Numbered from the stretch's first letter, positions 44,010 through 53,453 are shown. The stretch is 64,000 nucleotides of DNA from Leptospira sp. WS60.C2 (GCF_040833955.1 NZ_CP162133.1:2130001-2194000), one strand, 5' to 3'. Notes: a model not told the origin generated them from the letters alone. Made by a program: numbers and translations.

Positions 44010-45254
44010 ATGAATAATTTATTAGTAAGTCTTGAACGAATTGAAAAAAGATTAGTAACAGCAATATGTAGTCTTATAGTATTTTCAATACTACTACTTT
44101 ATCTCGTATCTGATGCTTTTATAACACACCAACGAGTTAAATATTATGAAGAACTCGAAAACATAAATATTGATTTCCTAAACTTGGAGAACCAAAAAAG
44201 CATAATTTTAGAAATCATCGATAATACAAACGAACTAATAGAGAACAAACAGAAAATAATTTATTTCGATTCCCTTGGCAATAATTGCGTAATCTTAATT
44301 ATGGAAAGAAAAAAATTAATCGAATTATTGGATGGCAACAAAAACTTTCTAGATTTCACTCTTAATGAAAATGGAGAATATCAATATTCAAATAAAAAAG
44401 AAGTTAATGAGTTTTGGGCAAAGATTAACAAAAAAAATCTTCCTATTTATCACGAAATATTAAAAGAATCTTTGTATGGCATAAATTTCAAATCGATATA
44501 TGATGAACTAAATAAACCAAAAATAACAAGCGTTCCAGTATCGCCAAAAAAAGAAATTATTCAATATGAAACAATCCTTAAAATGCAAAATTTCTTCGCA
44601 AGTTTAAAAGAAATAGATCATCGAATAGATTTAATATATAAAATGGATTTAAAAAGAATCGACATTAAATCTAAATATCTAGATGATCCAGAAATTAAAG
44701 AAAACATACTTTCGCTAGAAAAATATCACATAAAATTAGATGAAATAAATTCAAAAATCAAAGAATCACTAAAACTTCAATTTCTGAAATTAAATAATAA
44801 AGGCAAGAATGATATATTAAGTAAAAATTTCCAATCCATTTCAGTAGGTAGTCTTTCTTTCTCGCTCCAAACCATACTATATTTCTATCCAATTGCTCTA
44901 ATCTTATCATTTCACTGGATTCTTTTAAATTTCAAAAGATTTGAATTTCTCCTTTCTTTTTTAAAAGCAGAAGATGAATTTTATTCAAATATGTTCCTTA
45001 ATTATACAGGAAAATATTCTATATGGACGAGTTTGCTTATAATTCTTCTCCCAACAATCGTTGCCGCAGCATTTATGACCTATGTATATTATTTTTCAGA
45101 TTATTATTTTAACTATAATGAATTATTTCTATTTCGAAACGAGAGTTTGCTGCTATTACTTTTTATATTACTTAGCCTCTTAATAAGCATTTATTATTTG
45201 ACAAAAATTACTGATTTAATTGTTCGATTAAGAAGAAACAAAATTTTAAAGTAA
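44010..45254 (+). CDS. Cassette 29: large membrane protein with coiled-coil domain
   Basis: About 414 residues. One helix near the N-terminus (VTAICSLIVFSILLLYLV), a long charged, largely helical domain (about 40-270), then three or four C-terminal helices (TILYFYPIALILSFHWILL; IWTSLLIILLPTIVAAAFM; ESLLLLLFILLSLLISIYYL). The start is ATG 44010; an open frame upstream reads through attC 28. Family unknown. Confidence 0.6.
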   Translation: MNNLLVSLERIEKRLVTAICSLIVFSILLLYLVSDAFITHQRVKYYEELENINIDFLNLENQKSIILEIIDNTNELIENKQKIIYFDSLGNNCVILIMERKKLIELLDGNKNFLDFTLNENGEYQYSNKKEVNEFWAKINKKNLPIYHEILKESLYGINFKSIYDELNKPKITSVPVSPKKEIIQYETILKMQNFFASLKEIDHRIDLIYKMDLKRIDIKSKYLDDPEIKENILSLEKYHIKLDEINSKIKESLKLQFLKLNNKGKNDILSKNFQSISVGSLSFSLQTILYFYPIALILSFHWILLNFKRFEFLLSFLKAEDEFYSNMFLNYTGKYSIWTSLLIILLPTIVAAAFMTYVYYFSDYYFNYNELFLFRNESLLLLLFILLSLLISIYYLTKITDLIVRLRRNKILK

Positions 45255-45262
45255 CGTCCTTC

Positions 45263-45425
45263 GCATAACAGCGACTAACCGCTTCACTTCGGGACTTACG
45301 CCCTCGTTCGGTCTGCGACACATAGGCTTCTGGCACTCCTCTTGCTTACGCAAGCGTCGTGCCAGCCCTAACGTCCCGTCTGGGACTCAGGGTCAGCCTA
45401 CGTCGGTTAGTCTAGTTCGTTATGC
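45263..45425 (+). other. attC 29
   Basis: R'' GCATAAC, R' GTTATGC. Inner arm CATAGGCTT / AGCCTACG. Confidence 0.85.
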
Positions 45426-45455
45426 GACATCTGAAATAATTTTATGGAATTAAAT

Positions 45456-45962
45456 ATGAAAAAAAGAATGATTAAATTTTTAAGCATATTTTTGCTTATA
45501 CAAACAAGCTACATGACTTCTGAACCTATTTATAAAGATAAAAACTTATCTATTTTCCCATTAAATGAATTGGAAACGCAACAATTGAATGATTTGCGAA
45601 CATTGGCTTTAAAATTCTGCAATGAAAAATTGAAGAAAGAGATAAAATTTCCAATTTCTTTAGAAGACCTCCAGTTAGCGACAAATCATTTAAACAAAAG
45701 AACAGATCCTAATATCACTTATGGAATCGGGGTTCTTATAGGTGATATTTTAGTTTTGAAACATAATATGAAATGGCTAGCTGTTGAAGATGAATACGGA
45801 AGAGATCCTGTTATTTTTGTAGATAGGACTCTATATTATATAGGAACACTAACTTTAATCTCAAAAAGAGTTGAAGATGGCGAAAAAATTGATATTAAAT
45901 ATATAATTTCACAAATTGAAAACCATATGAAAGAAAATCTTAAGCAATATAAGTCTTATTAA
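45456..45962 (+). CDS. Cassette 30: secreted protein, 168 aa
   Basis: A signal peptide (MKKRMIKFLSIFLLIQTSYM) and a mature domain with DLQLATNHLNKRTDPNITYG and GVLIGDILVLKHNMKWLAVE, ending in a helix. The ATG at 45456 puts the basic residues at the start of the signal; an earlier ATG at 45444 adds four residues. Family not recognised. About 130 AT-rich bases without a gene follow. Confidence 0.6.
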   Translation: MKKRMIKFLSIFLLIQTSYMTSEPIYKDKNLSIFPLNELETQQLNDLRTLALKFCNEKLKKEIKFPISLEDLQLATNHLNKRTDPNITYGIGVLIGDILVLKHNMKWLAVEDEYGRDPVIFVDRTLYYIGTLTLISKRVEDGEKIDIKYIISQIENHMKENLKQYKSY

Positions 45963-46091
45963 ATTATATAAACAAAAATTAATTTTATCTTAATTCATTA
46001 AAGAATAGACCTGTAAAAATTTAAAATTCGTAAATATATCAAAACTAATATTAAATGAAATTTAAATTAAATTGGCAATCTTTCAGACGTC

Positions 46092-46254
46092 GCATAACAG
46101 CACCTTAACGCTTCGCTTCGGCACAAGGCCTCGCTCGGTCTGCGACACATAGGCTTTCTGTCACTCGTTTGCATTCGCAAACTACGTGCCAGTCCCTAAC
46201 GTCCCGTTTCGGGACTCAGGGTCAGCCTACGTCGTTAAGGCTAGTTCGTTATGC
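46092..46254 (+). other. attC 30
   Basis: R'' GCATAAC, R' GTTATGC. Inner arm CATAGGCTT / AGCCTACG. Confidence 0.85.
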
Positions 46255-46274
46255 GAAATGAATTAAATAATACT

Positions 46275-47342
46275 ATGAAAACAATTTGGATTTTAGGTGC
46301 AGGTGCAACCATCAGTAATGATAGAAAGTATCCATCCATAATGGACTTTTTTTCACGAGGAAAAGAATATTTTCTAATAAATGAAAGTTCTAAAACAGTT
46401 CGAGATGAATATGAGGATTTAAAAAACTATGCCTTGAACTACTTAAATAAAAACATAATGCGAAAAAATGACAAAATTGATATCGAATATTTTCTCACGC
46501 ATTTGTATATAGAATTCGACAATTCAAAAAATCCTGAAATTGAGAATATGATTAACAAAATTATAGGGTTAATTAAAAAAGTATTATTAGAAAGCGAAAA
46601 GAGGGCTCCATTTTCAACTGAATACGAAACCCTGGCAACTTCCTTTTTAAATTTTAATACTAGCACAATCATAACTTTCAATTGGGATACTTTACTAGAT
46701 AAAATTCTAAAATCAAAAAAAACACCACACTATAATTATTTGGAAAGAGAATTATCAGCAAAATATTTATGGGGATATACAAATGGTCCAAAACACTCGC
46801 CTTATCTAGAATATCCCAAAAATGGGGAATTATATTTAAAACTTCATGGGTCAATTGACTGGGTAACATGTAAAACGTCTAATTGTCGTTTAAGAAATCT
46901 TATGTTCCTGAAAGAAGATATTACAGGAGAATATTACTGTTCAGAGTGTCATGAAGTCTGTAATACATTAATTATACCTCCCATTTTAAATAAGCAATAC
47001 AATGAATATCCATCTATAAAAAAGGCATGGAATTTAGCTTTTAAAGAAATATCAAATTCAAATAAAATTATTATATGGGGATATGGTTTACCTCCCACGG
47101 ATTTCTATGCTAATTGGTTATTTAGCCGTTCAACGCCTAAAGAGTGTGAAATTATAGTTATTAACCCAGAAATCTTAACTGAAAAACGAAACTCGGAAAC
47201 AAATGAATTTACATATTCTATTAATAAAATCTTTCAGAAGAAGTTTAGCGATACATTCGGGGATAGAAAAATAACATATTACAGATATTTTTCTGATTTT
47301 GAAATTTCAAAAAATATATTTGAAAAATATATTTTAAAATAA
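46275..47342 (+). CDS. Cassette 31: SIR2-domain protein, candidate defence effector
   Basis: A 355-residue protein of the SIR2-like (SIR2_2) family: nucleotide-binding WILGAGAT at the start, IITFNWDTLLDKIL near 132-146, LYLKLHGSIDW near 186-196, a CxxC knuckle (YYCSECHEVC, with CKTSNC before it) and IIIWGYGLPPTDFYANWLF near 265-283. Proteins of this family in phage-defence systems degrade NAD when triggered. It is alone in its cassette, so if defensive it must be self-sufficient. An ATG at 46251 in the attC core is not used. Confidence 0.8.
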   Translation: MKTIWILGAGATISNDRKYPSIMDFFSRGKEYFLINESSKTVRDEYEDLKNYALNYLNKNIMRKNDKIDIEYFLTHLYIEFDNSKNPEIENMINKIIGLIKKVLLESEKRAPFSTEYETLATSFLNFNTSTIITFNWDTLLDKILKSKKTPHYNYLERELSAKYLWGYTNGPKHSPYLEYPKNGELYLKLHGSIDWVTCKTSNCRLRNLMFLKEDITGEYYCSECHEVCNTLIIPPILNKQYNEYPSIKKAWNLAFKEISNSNKIIIWGYGLPPTDFYANWLFSRSTPKECEIIVINPEILTEKRNSETNEFTYSINKIFQKKFSDTFGDRKITYYRYFSDFEISKNIFEKYILK

Positions 47343-47350
47343 TTCACTTC

Positions 47351-47514
47351 GCATAACAGCGACTTACCGCTTCGCTTCGGGACTTGCGCCCTCGCTCGGG
47401 CTACGCCAAATCCTCCTCCTGGCATTCGCCTTGCTTACGCAAGCTACATGCCAGTCCCTAACGTCCCGGCGGGACTCAGGGTCGGAGGACTTCGGTAAGT
47501 CTAGTTCGTTATAC
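47351..47514 (+). other. attC 31
   Basis: R'' GCATAAC, R' GTTATAC. Inner arm AAATCCTCC / GGAGGACTT. Confidence 0.85.
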
Positions 47515-47528
47515 GCAATGGATTAAAA

Positions 47529-48296
47529 ATGATCAAAAAAACAAAAATATATTTTCTAATTACGTTATTTCTTTCTACATGTGTTAGTATTCAAAAAACG
47601 AATGAAAAGTTACCCAATATTGAAGAAATAATTAAGAACGAAAATTTCTCAGATAGTTCAGGAATTCATTATCTATCCTTAAAATTCCTACCAAATTCTC
47701 GTTTTTCATTTATTTATTTATCCGAAGGTTGGGATTGGGAAACAAGTGGTTCATTTTCTATAAAGGAAAACTCTATCTATTTACTTGGGGAATCTTGTTC
47801 TTCTAGCATTGAGGAAAAGAAAAATAAATGTAGTAATTCCTTTAATGATGGAATATGTTCAATTAAAGAAAACAAACTTAATTTGGAATATCAATACGAA
47901 CTAGTATGTTATTCTAAGAAACCTTACAAAATTTATACATCATTTTCTGATGAATCGAATGAAATTTCGTTCAATATAAAAAAGTATATCCTACCTATTG
48001 GATCTATTCGGAAATATAATGATGTCGAAATCTATACTCTAAAGAATAAAATCGGTATTTCAAAAGAAAATGTTTCTTTAAGAGAAGGACCAGGTGTAGA
48101 TTTTCCAAAAACTGATTACGTCGTTAACGTCTATGACGGACCCCGATTTGTAAGTTTACCTAAGGGTAAAAAGGTAACTATTCATGGAAGAACTCTTCAA
48201 AAACAATCTGTAAAATCATGGGAAAATTACTGGCTCCTGATAAGTATAGATGATACAAGATTTGTGTGGGCTTATGCCGAATTCTTCGATTATTAA
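47529..48296 (+). CDS. Cassette 32: lipoprotein with C-terminal SH3-like domain
   Basis: A 255-residue lipoprotein: signal MIKKTKIYFLITLFLSTC (Cys 18). The C-terminal third has the bacterial SH3 pattern KENVSLREGPGVDFPKTDYV, LPKGKKVTIHGRT and WLLISIDDTRFVWAYAEFF. SH3b domains usually bind cell-wall peptides. The N-terminal part is unrecognised. Confidence 0.68.
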   Translation: MIKKTKIYFLITLFLSTCVSIQKTNEKLPNIEEIIKNENFSDSSGIHYLSLKFLPNSRFSFIYLSEGWDWETSGSFSIKENSIYLLGESCSSSIEEKKNKCSNSFNDGICSIKENKLNLEYQYELVCYSKKPYKIYTSFSDESNEISFNIKKYILPIGSIRKYNDVEIYTLKNKIGISKENVSLREGPGVDFPKTDYVVNVYDGPRFVSLPKGKKVTIHGRTLQKQSVKSWENYWLLISIDDTRFVWAYAEFFDY

Positions 48297-48304
48297 TCCA
48301 CTGC

Positions 48305-48465
48305 GTATAACAGCACCTTCCCGCTACGCTTCGGCACAAGGCCTCGCTTGGGCTACGCCAAATTGTCCTCCTGTCACTCGTTTGCATTCGCAAACTACGT
48401 GCCAGTCCCTAACGTCCCGTTGGGACTCAGGGTCGGACAACTTCGGGAAGGCTAGTTCGTTATGC
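48305..48465 (+). other. attC 32
   Basis: R'' GTATAAC, R' GTTATGC. Inner arm AAATTGTCC / GGACAACTT. Confidence 0.85.
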
Positions 48466-48501
48466 GTAATAGCTTAAAACTAATTTAAAACTGAGGTTGA
48501 A

Positions 48502-49065
48502 ATGAAAAAATATACTCTATTACTAATGATGTTAATAATCAGTTGTCGAACTGTTGCAATAACTACAACAGATTCGAGAAGAAACATGAACGTAAAACCT
48601 GGAAGATACAAACTAATATCTGAAAATAATGATATAAAAGCAAATTTCCTAGGAAAAATAATAGATTACAAACTCAATAAAATTGGATTCTCTACAGCAA
48701 ATGACAAATACGATTTTCTAATTAAGTTTAATTATACAGTCACTGATTCTAGAGAAATAAAAAGCGCATATTCTTATACGAATCCTTATGGTTACACAAC
48801 TACAACATTTAATAACACAAGACTTTACATTAAGTATCTTAAAATTGTTATTGAAGATAATAAATCTAATCTCCTTTGGGAAAGTCAAAGTAAAGAAGAA
48901 GGATGGTGTCCAAACATTATCTCAACTTCACCGGAATTAGTAGTCTCAATTTTTCAAAATTTTCCAAATGATTCAATCAATGTTCGAAGGGAGTTTAACG
49001 ATTATAACGGAGAAACTTCAGAAATTAAAAGTGCATTTTCTGATACAAATTGGTCATGCCAATAA
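48502..49065 (+). CDS. Cassette 33: lipoprotein, 187 aa
   Basis: Signal MKKYTLLLMMLIISC (Cys 15). The body, YDFLIKFNYTVTDSREIKSA then IKYLKIVIEDNKSNLLWESQ, resembles DUF4136-like lipoproteins by eye. GAGG lies upstream of the ATG. Function unknown. Confidence 0.6.
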   Translation: MKKYTLLLMMLIISCRTVAITTTDSRRNMNVKPGRYKLISENNDIKANFLGKIIDYKLNKIGFSTANDKYDFLIKFNYTVTDSREIKSAYSYTNPYGYTTTTFNNTRLYIKYLKIVIEDNKSNLLWESQSKEEGWCPNIISTSPELVVSIFQNFPNDSINVRREFNDYNGETSEIKSAFSDTNWSCQ

Positions 49066-49089
49066 ACTATATAAGAAATAAGCTACTAC

Positions 49090-49254
49090 GCATAACAGCG
49101 ACTTACCGCTTCGCTTCGGGACAAGCCCTCGCTCGGGCAACGCCAAATCCTCCTCCTGGCATTCGCCTTGCTTATGCAAGCTACATGCCAGTCCCTAACG
49201 TCCCGTTTCCGGGACTCAGGGTCGGAGGACTTCGGTAAGTCTAGTTCGTTATAC
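49090..49254 (+). other. attC 33
   Basis: R'' GCATAAC, R' GTTATAC. Inner arm AAATCCTCC / GGAGGACTT. Confidence 0.85.
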
Positions 49255-49294
49255 GAAATCGCAAGAAAACTTCCCTAAAATAATAAAAAAGAAT

Positions 49295-49321
49295 TTGACT
49301 TATCTCATTTTGAGATATTCT
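49295..49321 (+). promoter_or_regulatory. higBA promoter with overlapping operator, second copy
   Basis: TATCTCA-TTT-TGAGATA at 49301-49317 between TTGACT and TATTCT, same as the copy at 35879. Confidence 0.6.
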
Positions 49322-49329
49322 TGGGTAAA

Positions 49330-49626
49330 GTGCATATTATTAGCTGGAAGAAACTTGATGATTTTATTAATAAACATCCTAATTCAGAATCTTCATTGAA
49401 AAGCTGGTTCAAAATTGTTAAAAACACTTCTTTTAAAGATTTCAATGAATTAAGGAAAGTTTTTAACTCTGTTGATCAAGTCGGTAATCTTACAGTTTTT
49501 AATATTAGTGGAAATCATTTCAGACTGATTGTTGCTATTCATTACAATCGACAAAAAGTTTTTGTTCGGAATATTTTAACTCATAACGAATATGACAAAG
49601 GTAAATGGAAAAAGGAGAATATATGA
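49330..49626 (+). CDS. higB: Cassette 34: HigB-family toxin (copy 2)
   Basis: Differs visibly from copy 1 by a single residue (ISGNHF for ITGNHF). GTG start, ATGA overlap with higA. A second copy of the same module would cross-neutralise, so it gives redundancy rather than a new specificity. Confidence 0.85.
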   Translation: MHIISWKKLDDFINKHPNSESSLKSWFKIVKNTSFKDFNELRKVFNSVDQVGNLTVFNISGNHFRLIVAIHYNRQKVFVRNILTHNEYDKGKWKKENI

Positions 49627-50024
49627 TTCAAGAAATTGAAAAAGTTAAGAATGTATGGCATGATGTTAAAGATATTCTCTCTGTTCCACACACTGATAAA
49701 CAATATAAAAAACTTGTGAAAGTTTTAGATGAACTTATTGATGAAGTTGGTAATAATGAAAAACATCAACTTGCTCCTCTTCTTGAAACAGTTGGTAATC
49801 TGATTGAAGAATATGAAAATGATCACTTTATTCAGCCTAATGCTGAACCAATCGAAGTTTTAAAGTTTCTGATGGAAGAAAATAATCTTACTCAAAAGGA
49901 TTTAAGTGTTTTGGGTAGTCAAGGTGTTGTTTCTGAAATATTGAATGGAAAAAGAGATTTAAATGTTCGGCAAATCAAGGCTTTGGCTGAAAAATTCAAT
50001 ATTTCTCCTGCTGTTTTTATATAA
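49623..50024 (+). CDS. higA: Cassette 34: HigA-family antitoxin (copy 2)
   Basis: 133 residues, nearly identical to copy 1 (Ser for Asn in KDLSVLGSQG). The cassette shares its start with copy 1 and its attC is closely similar to attC 20 but not identical, so the two cassettes diverged mainly in the site. Confidence 0.85.
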   Translation: MIQEIEKVKNVWHDVKDILSVPHTDKQYKKLVKVLDELIDEVGNNEKHQLAPLLETVGNLIEEYENDHFIQPNAEPIEVLKFLMEENNLTQKDLSVLGSQGVVSEILNGKRDLNVRQIKALAEKFNISPAVFI

Positions 50025-50043
50025 TCTTATAACTTGCGACTTC

Positions 50044-50209
50044 GTATAACAGCGACTAACCGCTGCGCTTCGGGACTTCGCCCTCGCTTGGTCTGCGACA
50101 CATAGGCTTCTGGCACTCCCCTTGCCTTCGCAAGTGTCGTGGCCAGTCCCTAACGTCCCGTTTCCGGGACTCAGGGCCAGCCTACGTCGGTTAGTCTAGT
50201 TCGTTAGCC
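50044..50209 (+). other. attC 34
   Basis: R'' GTATAAC, R' GTTAGCC. Arm GCGACTAACCG / CGGTTAGTC; attC 20 has GCACCTTAACG / CGTTAAGCC at the same place. Confidence 0.85.
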
Positions 50210-50233
50210 GAAATCATAAAAATGGATATATAA

Positions 50234-51253
50234 ATGAAGAAAACTAATCTAATCCTTCTCCTTTTTATTAAATCTACAATACTCTATGCAGAAAAATTTG
50301 ATGAAATAGTATATTTCAAAAACTATAGCGATAAGTATATTCCAATTTTTTTAGAACCTGGAGAGGAAAATTTGGCATTTAAATCCTTGGAACCTGGTTT
50401 TACTAGCAAAGGCTTTATAAAATCTAAAGTAATTCAAAACTTTGAAAACAAATCTGGTATGTGGATCGAATTTGAATATGAAGAAAGGAAAGCTTATCTA
50501 CATTCATCGCTAGTCGTTTTATCTAAAACAAAAGAAACTTTTGATGAAAATATATTCGGTAATTATTTTTATTCAACACCTCTCATAAAGTATTTCAAAA
50601 TTCAAGAAAATCCAGAAACTTTTATTTTTAATAAAGCTAAAAGCTGGGAAATAGATAAAACTTCCAATAAATTAAAACCATTAAATGAGAAAATTCATTT
50701 AAATGAAATCTATGATTTATACTCCTTTAAGTTTAACCTTTATGCTAACGTAGATTATATATATTTATATAACAATAAAACGTCACAATGTTTCATTCCT
50801 GACGAACCTTACTTTGAGTATCACAATACTTATGAAAATGGAAAAATTTTTGAAGGTGCAGTGGATAAATGTAAAAATTGCTCAGGCCAATCTTATTTTA
50901 AAACAATTATCATATCCGAGAATGAAATAATTGAGCTACCATTCCCATCAAAAGAAAGTTCAGCCTCCTTTGATTTCGTTTCTGGTGATTATCCATATTT
51001 TGATATGAAAATACACAATAATGATACTCTATTTTTATATTCAATTATATACTATTATACTTTAAAAGAAGATTTAATAGGCGAAATTGATCAATTTAAA
51101 GTATCGAACTATGATAAAAAAATTGTCAGAACTATATTTATAAAAATTGATAATTTATATAAAAAGCCTTTTTTCGAAACAATAATTAATGAAGGAATTC
51201 CAAAAAAATATATGTCTCAATTTAATATCGCTAGGCCTTTAAAGAAACAGTAA
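50234..51253 (+). CDS. Cassette 35: secreted protein with SH3-like N-terminal part
   Basis: A 339-residue protein with signal MKKTNLILLLFIKSTILYA. After it, IPIFLEPGEENLAFKSLEPG and SGMWIEFEYEERKAYLHSSL have the rhythm of an SH3-like domain. A CKNCSGQSYF segment holds a cysteine pair. The rest is beta-rich and unrecognised. The cassette has the rare core pair GTTAGCC / GGCTAAC. Confidence 0.58.
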   Translation: MKKTNLILLLFIKSTILYAEKFDEIVYFKNYSDKYIPIFLEPGEENLAFKSLEPGFTSKGFIKSKVIQNFENKSGMWIEFEYEERKAYLHSSLVVLSKTKETFDENIFGNYFYSTPLIKYFKIQENPETFIFNKAKSWEIDKTSNKLKPLNEKIHLNEIYDLYSFKFNLYANVDYIYLYNNKTSQCFIPDEPYFEYHNTYENGKIFEGAVDKCKNCSGQSYFKTIIISENEIIELPFPSKESSASFDFVSGDYPYFDMKIHNNDTLFLYSIIYYYTLKEDLIGEIDQFKVSNYDKKIVRTIFIKIDNLYKKPFFETIINEGIPKKYMSQFNIARPLKKQ

Positions 51254-51265
51254 CTTTATGACTTC

Positions 51266-51430
51266 GGCTAACAGCGACTTTCCGCTACGCTTCGGCACAA
51301 GGCCTCGCTCGGCCTGCGGCAAATCCTCCTCCTGGCATTCGCCTTGCTTACGCAAGCTACATGCCAGTCCCTAACGTCCCGTTACCGGGACTCAGGGTCG
51401 GAGGACTTCGGTAAGTCTAGTTCGTTAGTT
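51266..51430 (+). other. attC 35
   Basis: R'' GGCTAAC, R' GTTAGTT; the core covaries with the GTTAGCC that opens this cassette. Confidence 0.85.
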
Positions 51431-51539
51431 GCAATGTGCAGTTTTCGTTCTCGCCAAGTTTGTTTTTATAAGTTTTTCTCTAAAATATTTTAAAAGATTT
51501 TTTCTTTCTTAGCTTTAGTTTGTTGAATTAAGTTTTTAA

Positions 51540-51632
51540 TTGAATTACTCTTCGCTGTTTGTTTTAGTTAGCGGGTGGATTGCTAATTCTTTCTTACTTT
51601 TATGCAACTCTCGACGGGCACACTGCAACTAA
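51540..51632 (+). CDS. Cassette 36: micropeptide, 30-residue TTG-start variant
   Basis: As at 23131; the tail reads LLLCNSRRAHCN and stops in the attC R'' core. The Ala codon of GWIAN is GCT here. Mini-cassette 51425-51750. Confidence 0.4.
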   Translation: MNYSSLFVLVSGWIANSFLLLCNSRRAHCN

Positions 51633-51756
51633 CATCGTCTTCTCGCTTCGCTTCGGGTCTTCGCCCTCGCTCGGCCTACGGCAAATTTACCGTCAACCCT
51701 AACGCCTACTTCGTAGGCTCAGGGCGGTAAACTTCGAGAAGTCTCAATCGTTAGTT
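51625..51756 (+). other. attC 36 (mini-cassette type)
   Basis: R'' GCAACTAAC, R' GTTAGTT; linker TCTCAATC and arm CTTCTCG / CGAGAAG as in attC 10. Confidence 0.85.
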
Positions 51757-51864
51757 GCAATGTGCAGATTTTCTTCTCGCCAGGTTTGTTTTTCTAAGTT
51801 TTTTTCTAGATAATTCTGAAAGTGTTTTTCTTTTTGGCTCTAGTTTGTTTAATAAAGCATTATC

Positions 51865-51927
51865 ATGAATTACTTTGTCCCGTTTGTTTATATTTTCGGG
51901 TGGATTGCCAATTCTTTCTTACTTTAA
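51865..51927 (+). CDS. Cassette 37: 20-residue hydrophobic micropeptide
   Basis: MNYFVPFVYIFGWIANSFLL, Val codon GTC and Pro codon CCG. Mini-cassette 51751-52076 appears identical to cassette 39. Confidence 0.5.
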   Translation: MNYFVPFVYIFGWIANSFLL

Positions 51928-51949
51928 TGCAACTCTCGGAGGGCACACT

Positions 51950-52082
51950 GCAACTAACATCGTCTTAACGCTTCGCTTCGGGCCTTGCGCCCTTGCTCGG
52001 CCTTCGGCAAATTTCCCGCTCTTCCTAACGCCTTCTTCAAAGGCTCAGGGCGGGAAACTTCGTTAAGACTAGTTCGTTATGC
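51950..52082 (+). other. attC 37 (mini-cassette type)
   Basis: R'' GCAACTAAC, R' GTTATGC. Confidence 0.85.
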
Positions 52083-52107
52083 GACATGGTATAAAATTTT
52101 AGAAACA

Positions 52108-52944
52108 ATGAAGAAAATATTTATTTCGATAATAATTTTAATTCTATTCTTAAACTGTAAAAGTCATGAACGATTTGAAACCGTAAAGGATGAATTTGCA
52201 ATTGTTACTGCTTCGATTCTAAATTCGAGAAAAAAACCTGATGTCAAATCGGATTTAGTAGGAAAATTCCATTTTGGTTCTCCAATTTTAATTAATTCTA
52301 AGGATTCTTTTGAAGATACTGTTGATGGAGAAAAAGGAAAATGGATTAAAGAGAAAGTAACAAATGGATATATTTTTAGTAAATATTTCATAACTACTTC
52401 GGGAAATATTCACAAGCTGAAAGGTGTTGTAGATATCTGTAATTTCCCTTGTGGCGGTAGCTGCTTTATTCCACCTGGAGATCTTTATTTAGTTGGTAAC
52501 TTTTATATAGAAATAGATGATCACATGGATTATCTACCAGAAGATAGAACTCCTTGCTCTACTATTAGAATTGGTACTTTTAAAAAAGATAAGGAAGAGT
52601 ATATTTTTTCCTCCCCTATAAAATATGTAGGCTATAATGGGAAAAATAACCATTGTAGGATTACATTCTTAGGCAATTTAGATAAAATTGGTGATAAAAT
52701 CATTTTGGATCATTTGAAAAAACCTTTCAACTTAAAAAGAATGTCTGATTCAAAAGGAACTTATTATATTATTAATAACAAAATGATATATGATCGTTCT
52801 AGATATCACGAATATTGTTCCGAACAATCTTTACATGACAAAGTAATTGAAATTTTCGATTCATATTATGTTGATGAAAAAATCGACACAAATAATCTTT
52901 TTTCCAATTATTCGAATAAATTTAATGAAAAAATTAGTGAATAA
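52108..52944 (+). CDS. Cassette 38: lipoprotein with SH3-like domain, 278 aa
   Basis: Signal MKKIFISIIILILFLNC (Cys 17). An SH3b-like domain follows directly: EFAIVTASILNSRKKPDVKS, LVGKFHFGSPILI, GKWIKEKVTNGYIFSKYF. The C-terminal half is unrecognised (NFPCGGSCFIPPGDLYLVGN). An upstream open frame crosses attC 37 and is not used. Confidence 0.65.
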   Translation: MKKIFISIIILILFLNCKSHERFETVKDEFAIVTASILNSRKKPDVKSDLVGKFHFGSPILINSKDSFEDTVDGEKGKWIKEKVTNGYIFSKYFITTSGNIHKLKGVVDICNFPCGGSCFIPPGDLYLVGNFYIEIDDHMDYLPEDRTPCSTIRIGTFKKDKEEYIFSSPIKYVGYNGKNNHCRITFLGNLDKIGDKIILDHLKKPFNLKRMSDSKGTYYIINNKMIYDRSRYHEYCSEQSLHDKVIEIFDSYYVDEKIDTNNLFSNYSNKFNEKISE

Positions 52945-52962
52945 TTTAAATTATACCACGTC

Positions 52963-53127
52963 GCATAACAGCGACTTACCGCTTCGCTTCGGGACAAGCC
53001 CTCGCTCGGCCTGCGGCAAATCCTCCTCCTGGCATTCGCCTTGCTTACGCAAGCTACATGCCAGTCCCTAACGTCCCGTTTCCGGAACTCAGGGTCGGAG
53101 GACTTCGGTAAGTCTAGTTCGTTAGTT
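52963..53127 (+). other. attC 38
   Basis: R'' GCATAAC, R' GTTAGTT. Inner arm AAATCCTCC / GGAGGACTT. Confidence 0.85.
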
Positions 53128-53235
53128 GCAATGTGCAGATTTTCTTCTCGCCAGGTTTGTTTTTCTAAGTTTTTTTCTAGATAATTCTGAAAGTGTTTTT
53201 CTTTTTGGCTCTAGTTTGTTTAATAAAGCATTATC

Positions 53236-53298
53236 ATGAATTACTTTGTCCCGTTTGTTTATATTTTCGGGTGGATTGCCAATTCTTTCTTACTTTAA
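53236..53298 (+). CDS. Cassette 39: 20-residue hydrophobic micropeptide
   Basis: Identical peptide and codons to cassette 37. Mini-cassette 53122-53447. Confidence 0.5.
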   Translation: MNYFVPFVYIFGWIANSFLL

Positions 53299-53320
53299 TG
53301 CAACTCTCGGAGGGCACACT

Positions 53321-53453
53321 GCAACTAACATCGTCTTAACGCTTCGCTTCGGGCCTTGCGCCCTTGCTCGGCCTTCGGCAAATTTCCCGCTCTTCCTAAC
53401 GCCTTCTTCAAAGGCTCAGGGCGGGAAACTTCGTTAAGACTAGTTCGTTATAC
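53321..53453 (+). other. attC 39 (mini-cassette type)
   Basis: R'' GCAACTAAC, R' GTTATAC. Confidence 0.85.

Noticed and set aside
48178..48393. Minus-strand frames across attC sites (also 33242 and 58095)
   Set aside because: They arise because GC-rich attC sequence lacks stops; they cover parts of unrelated genes and vary with the site.
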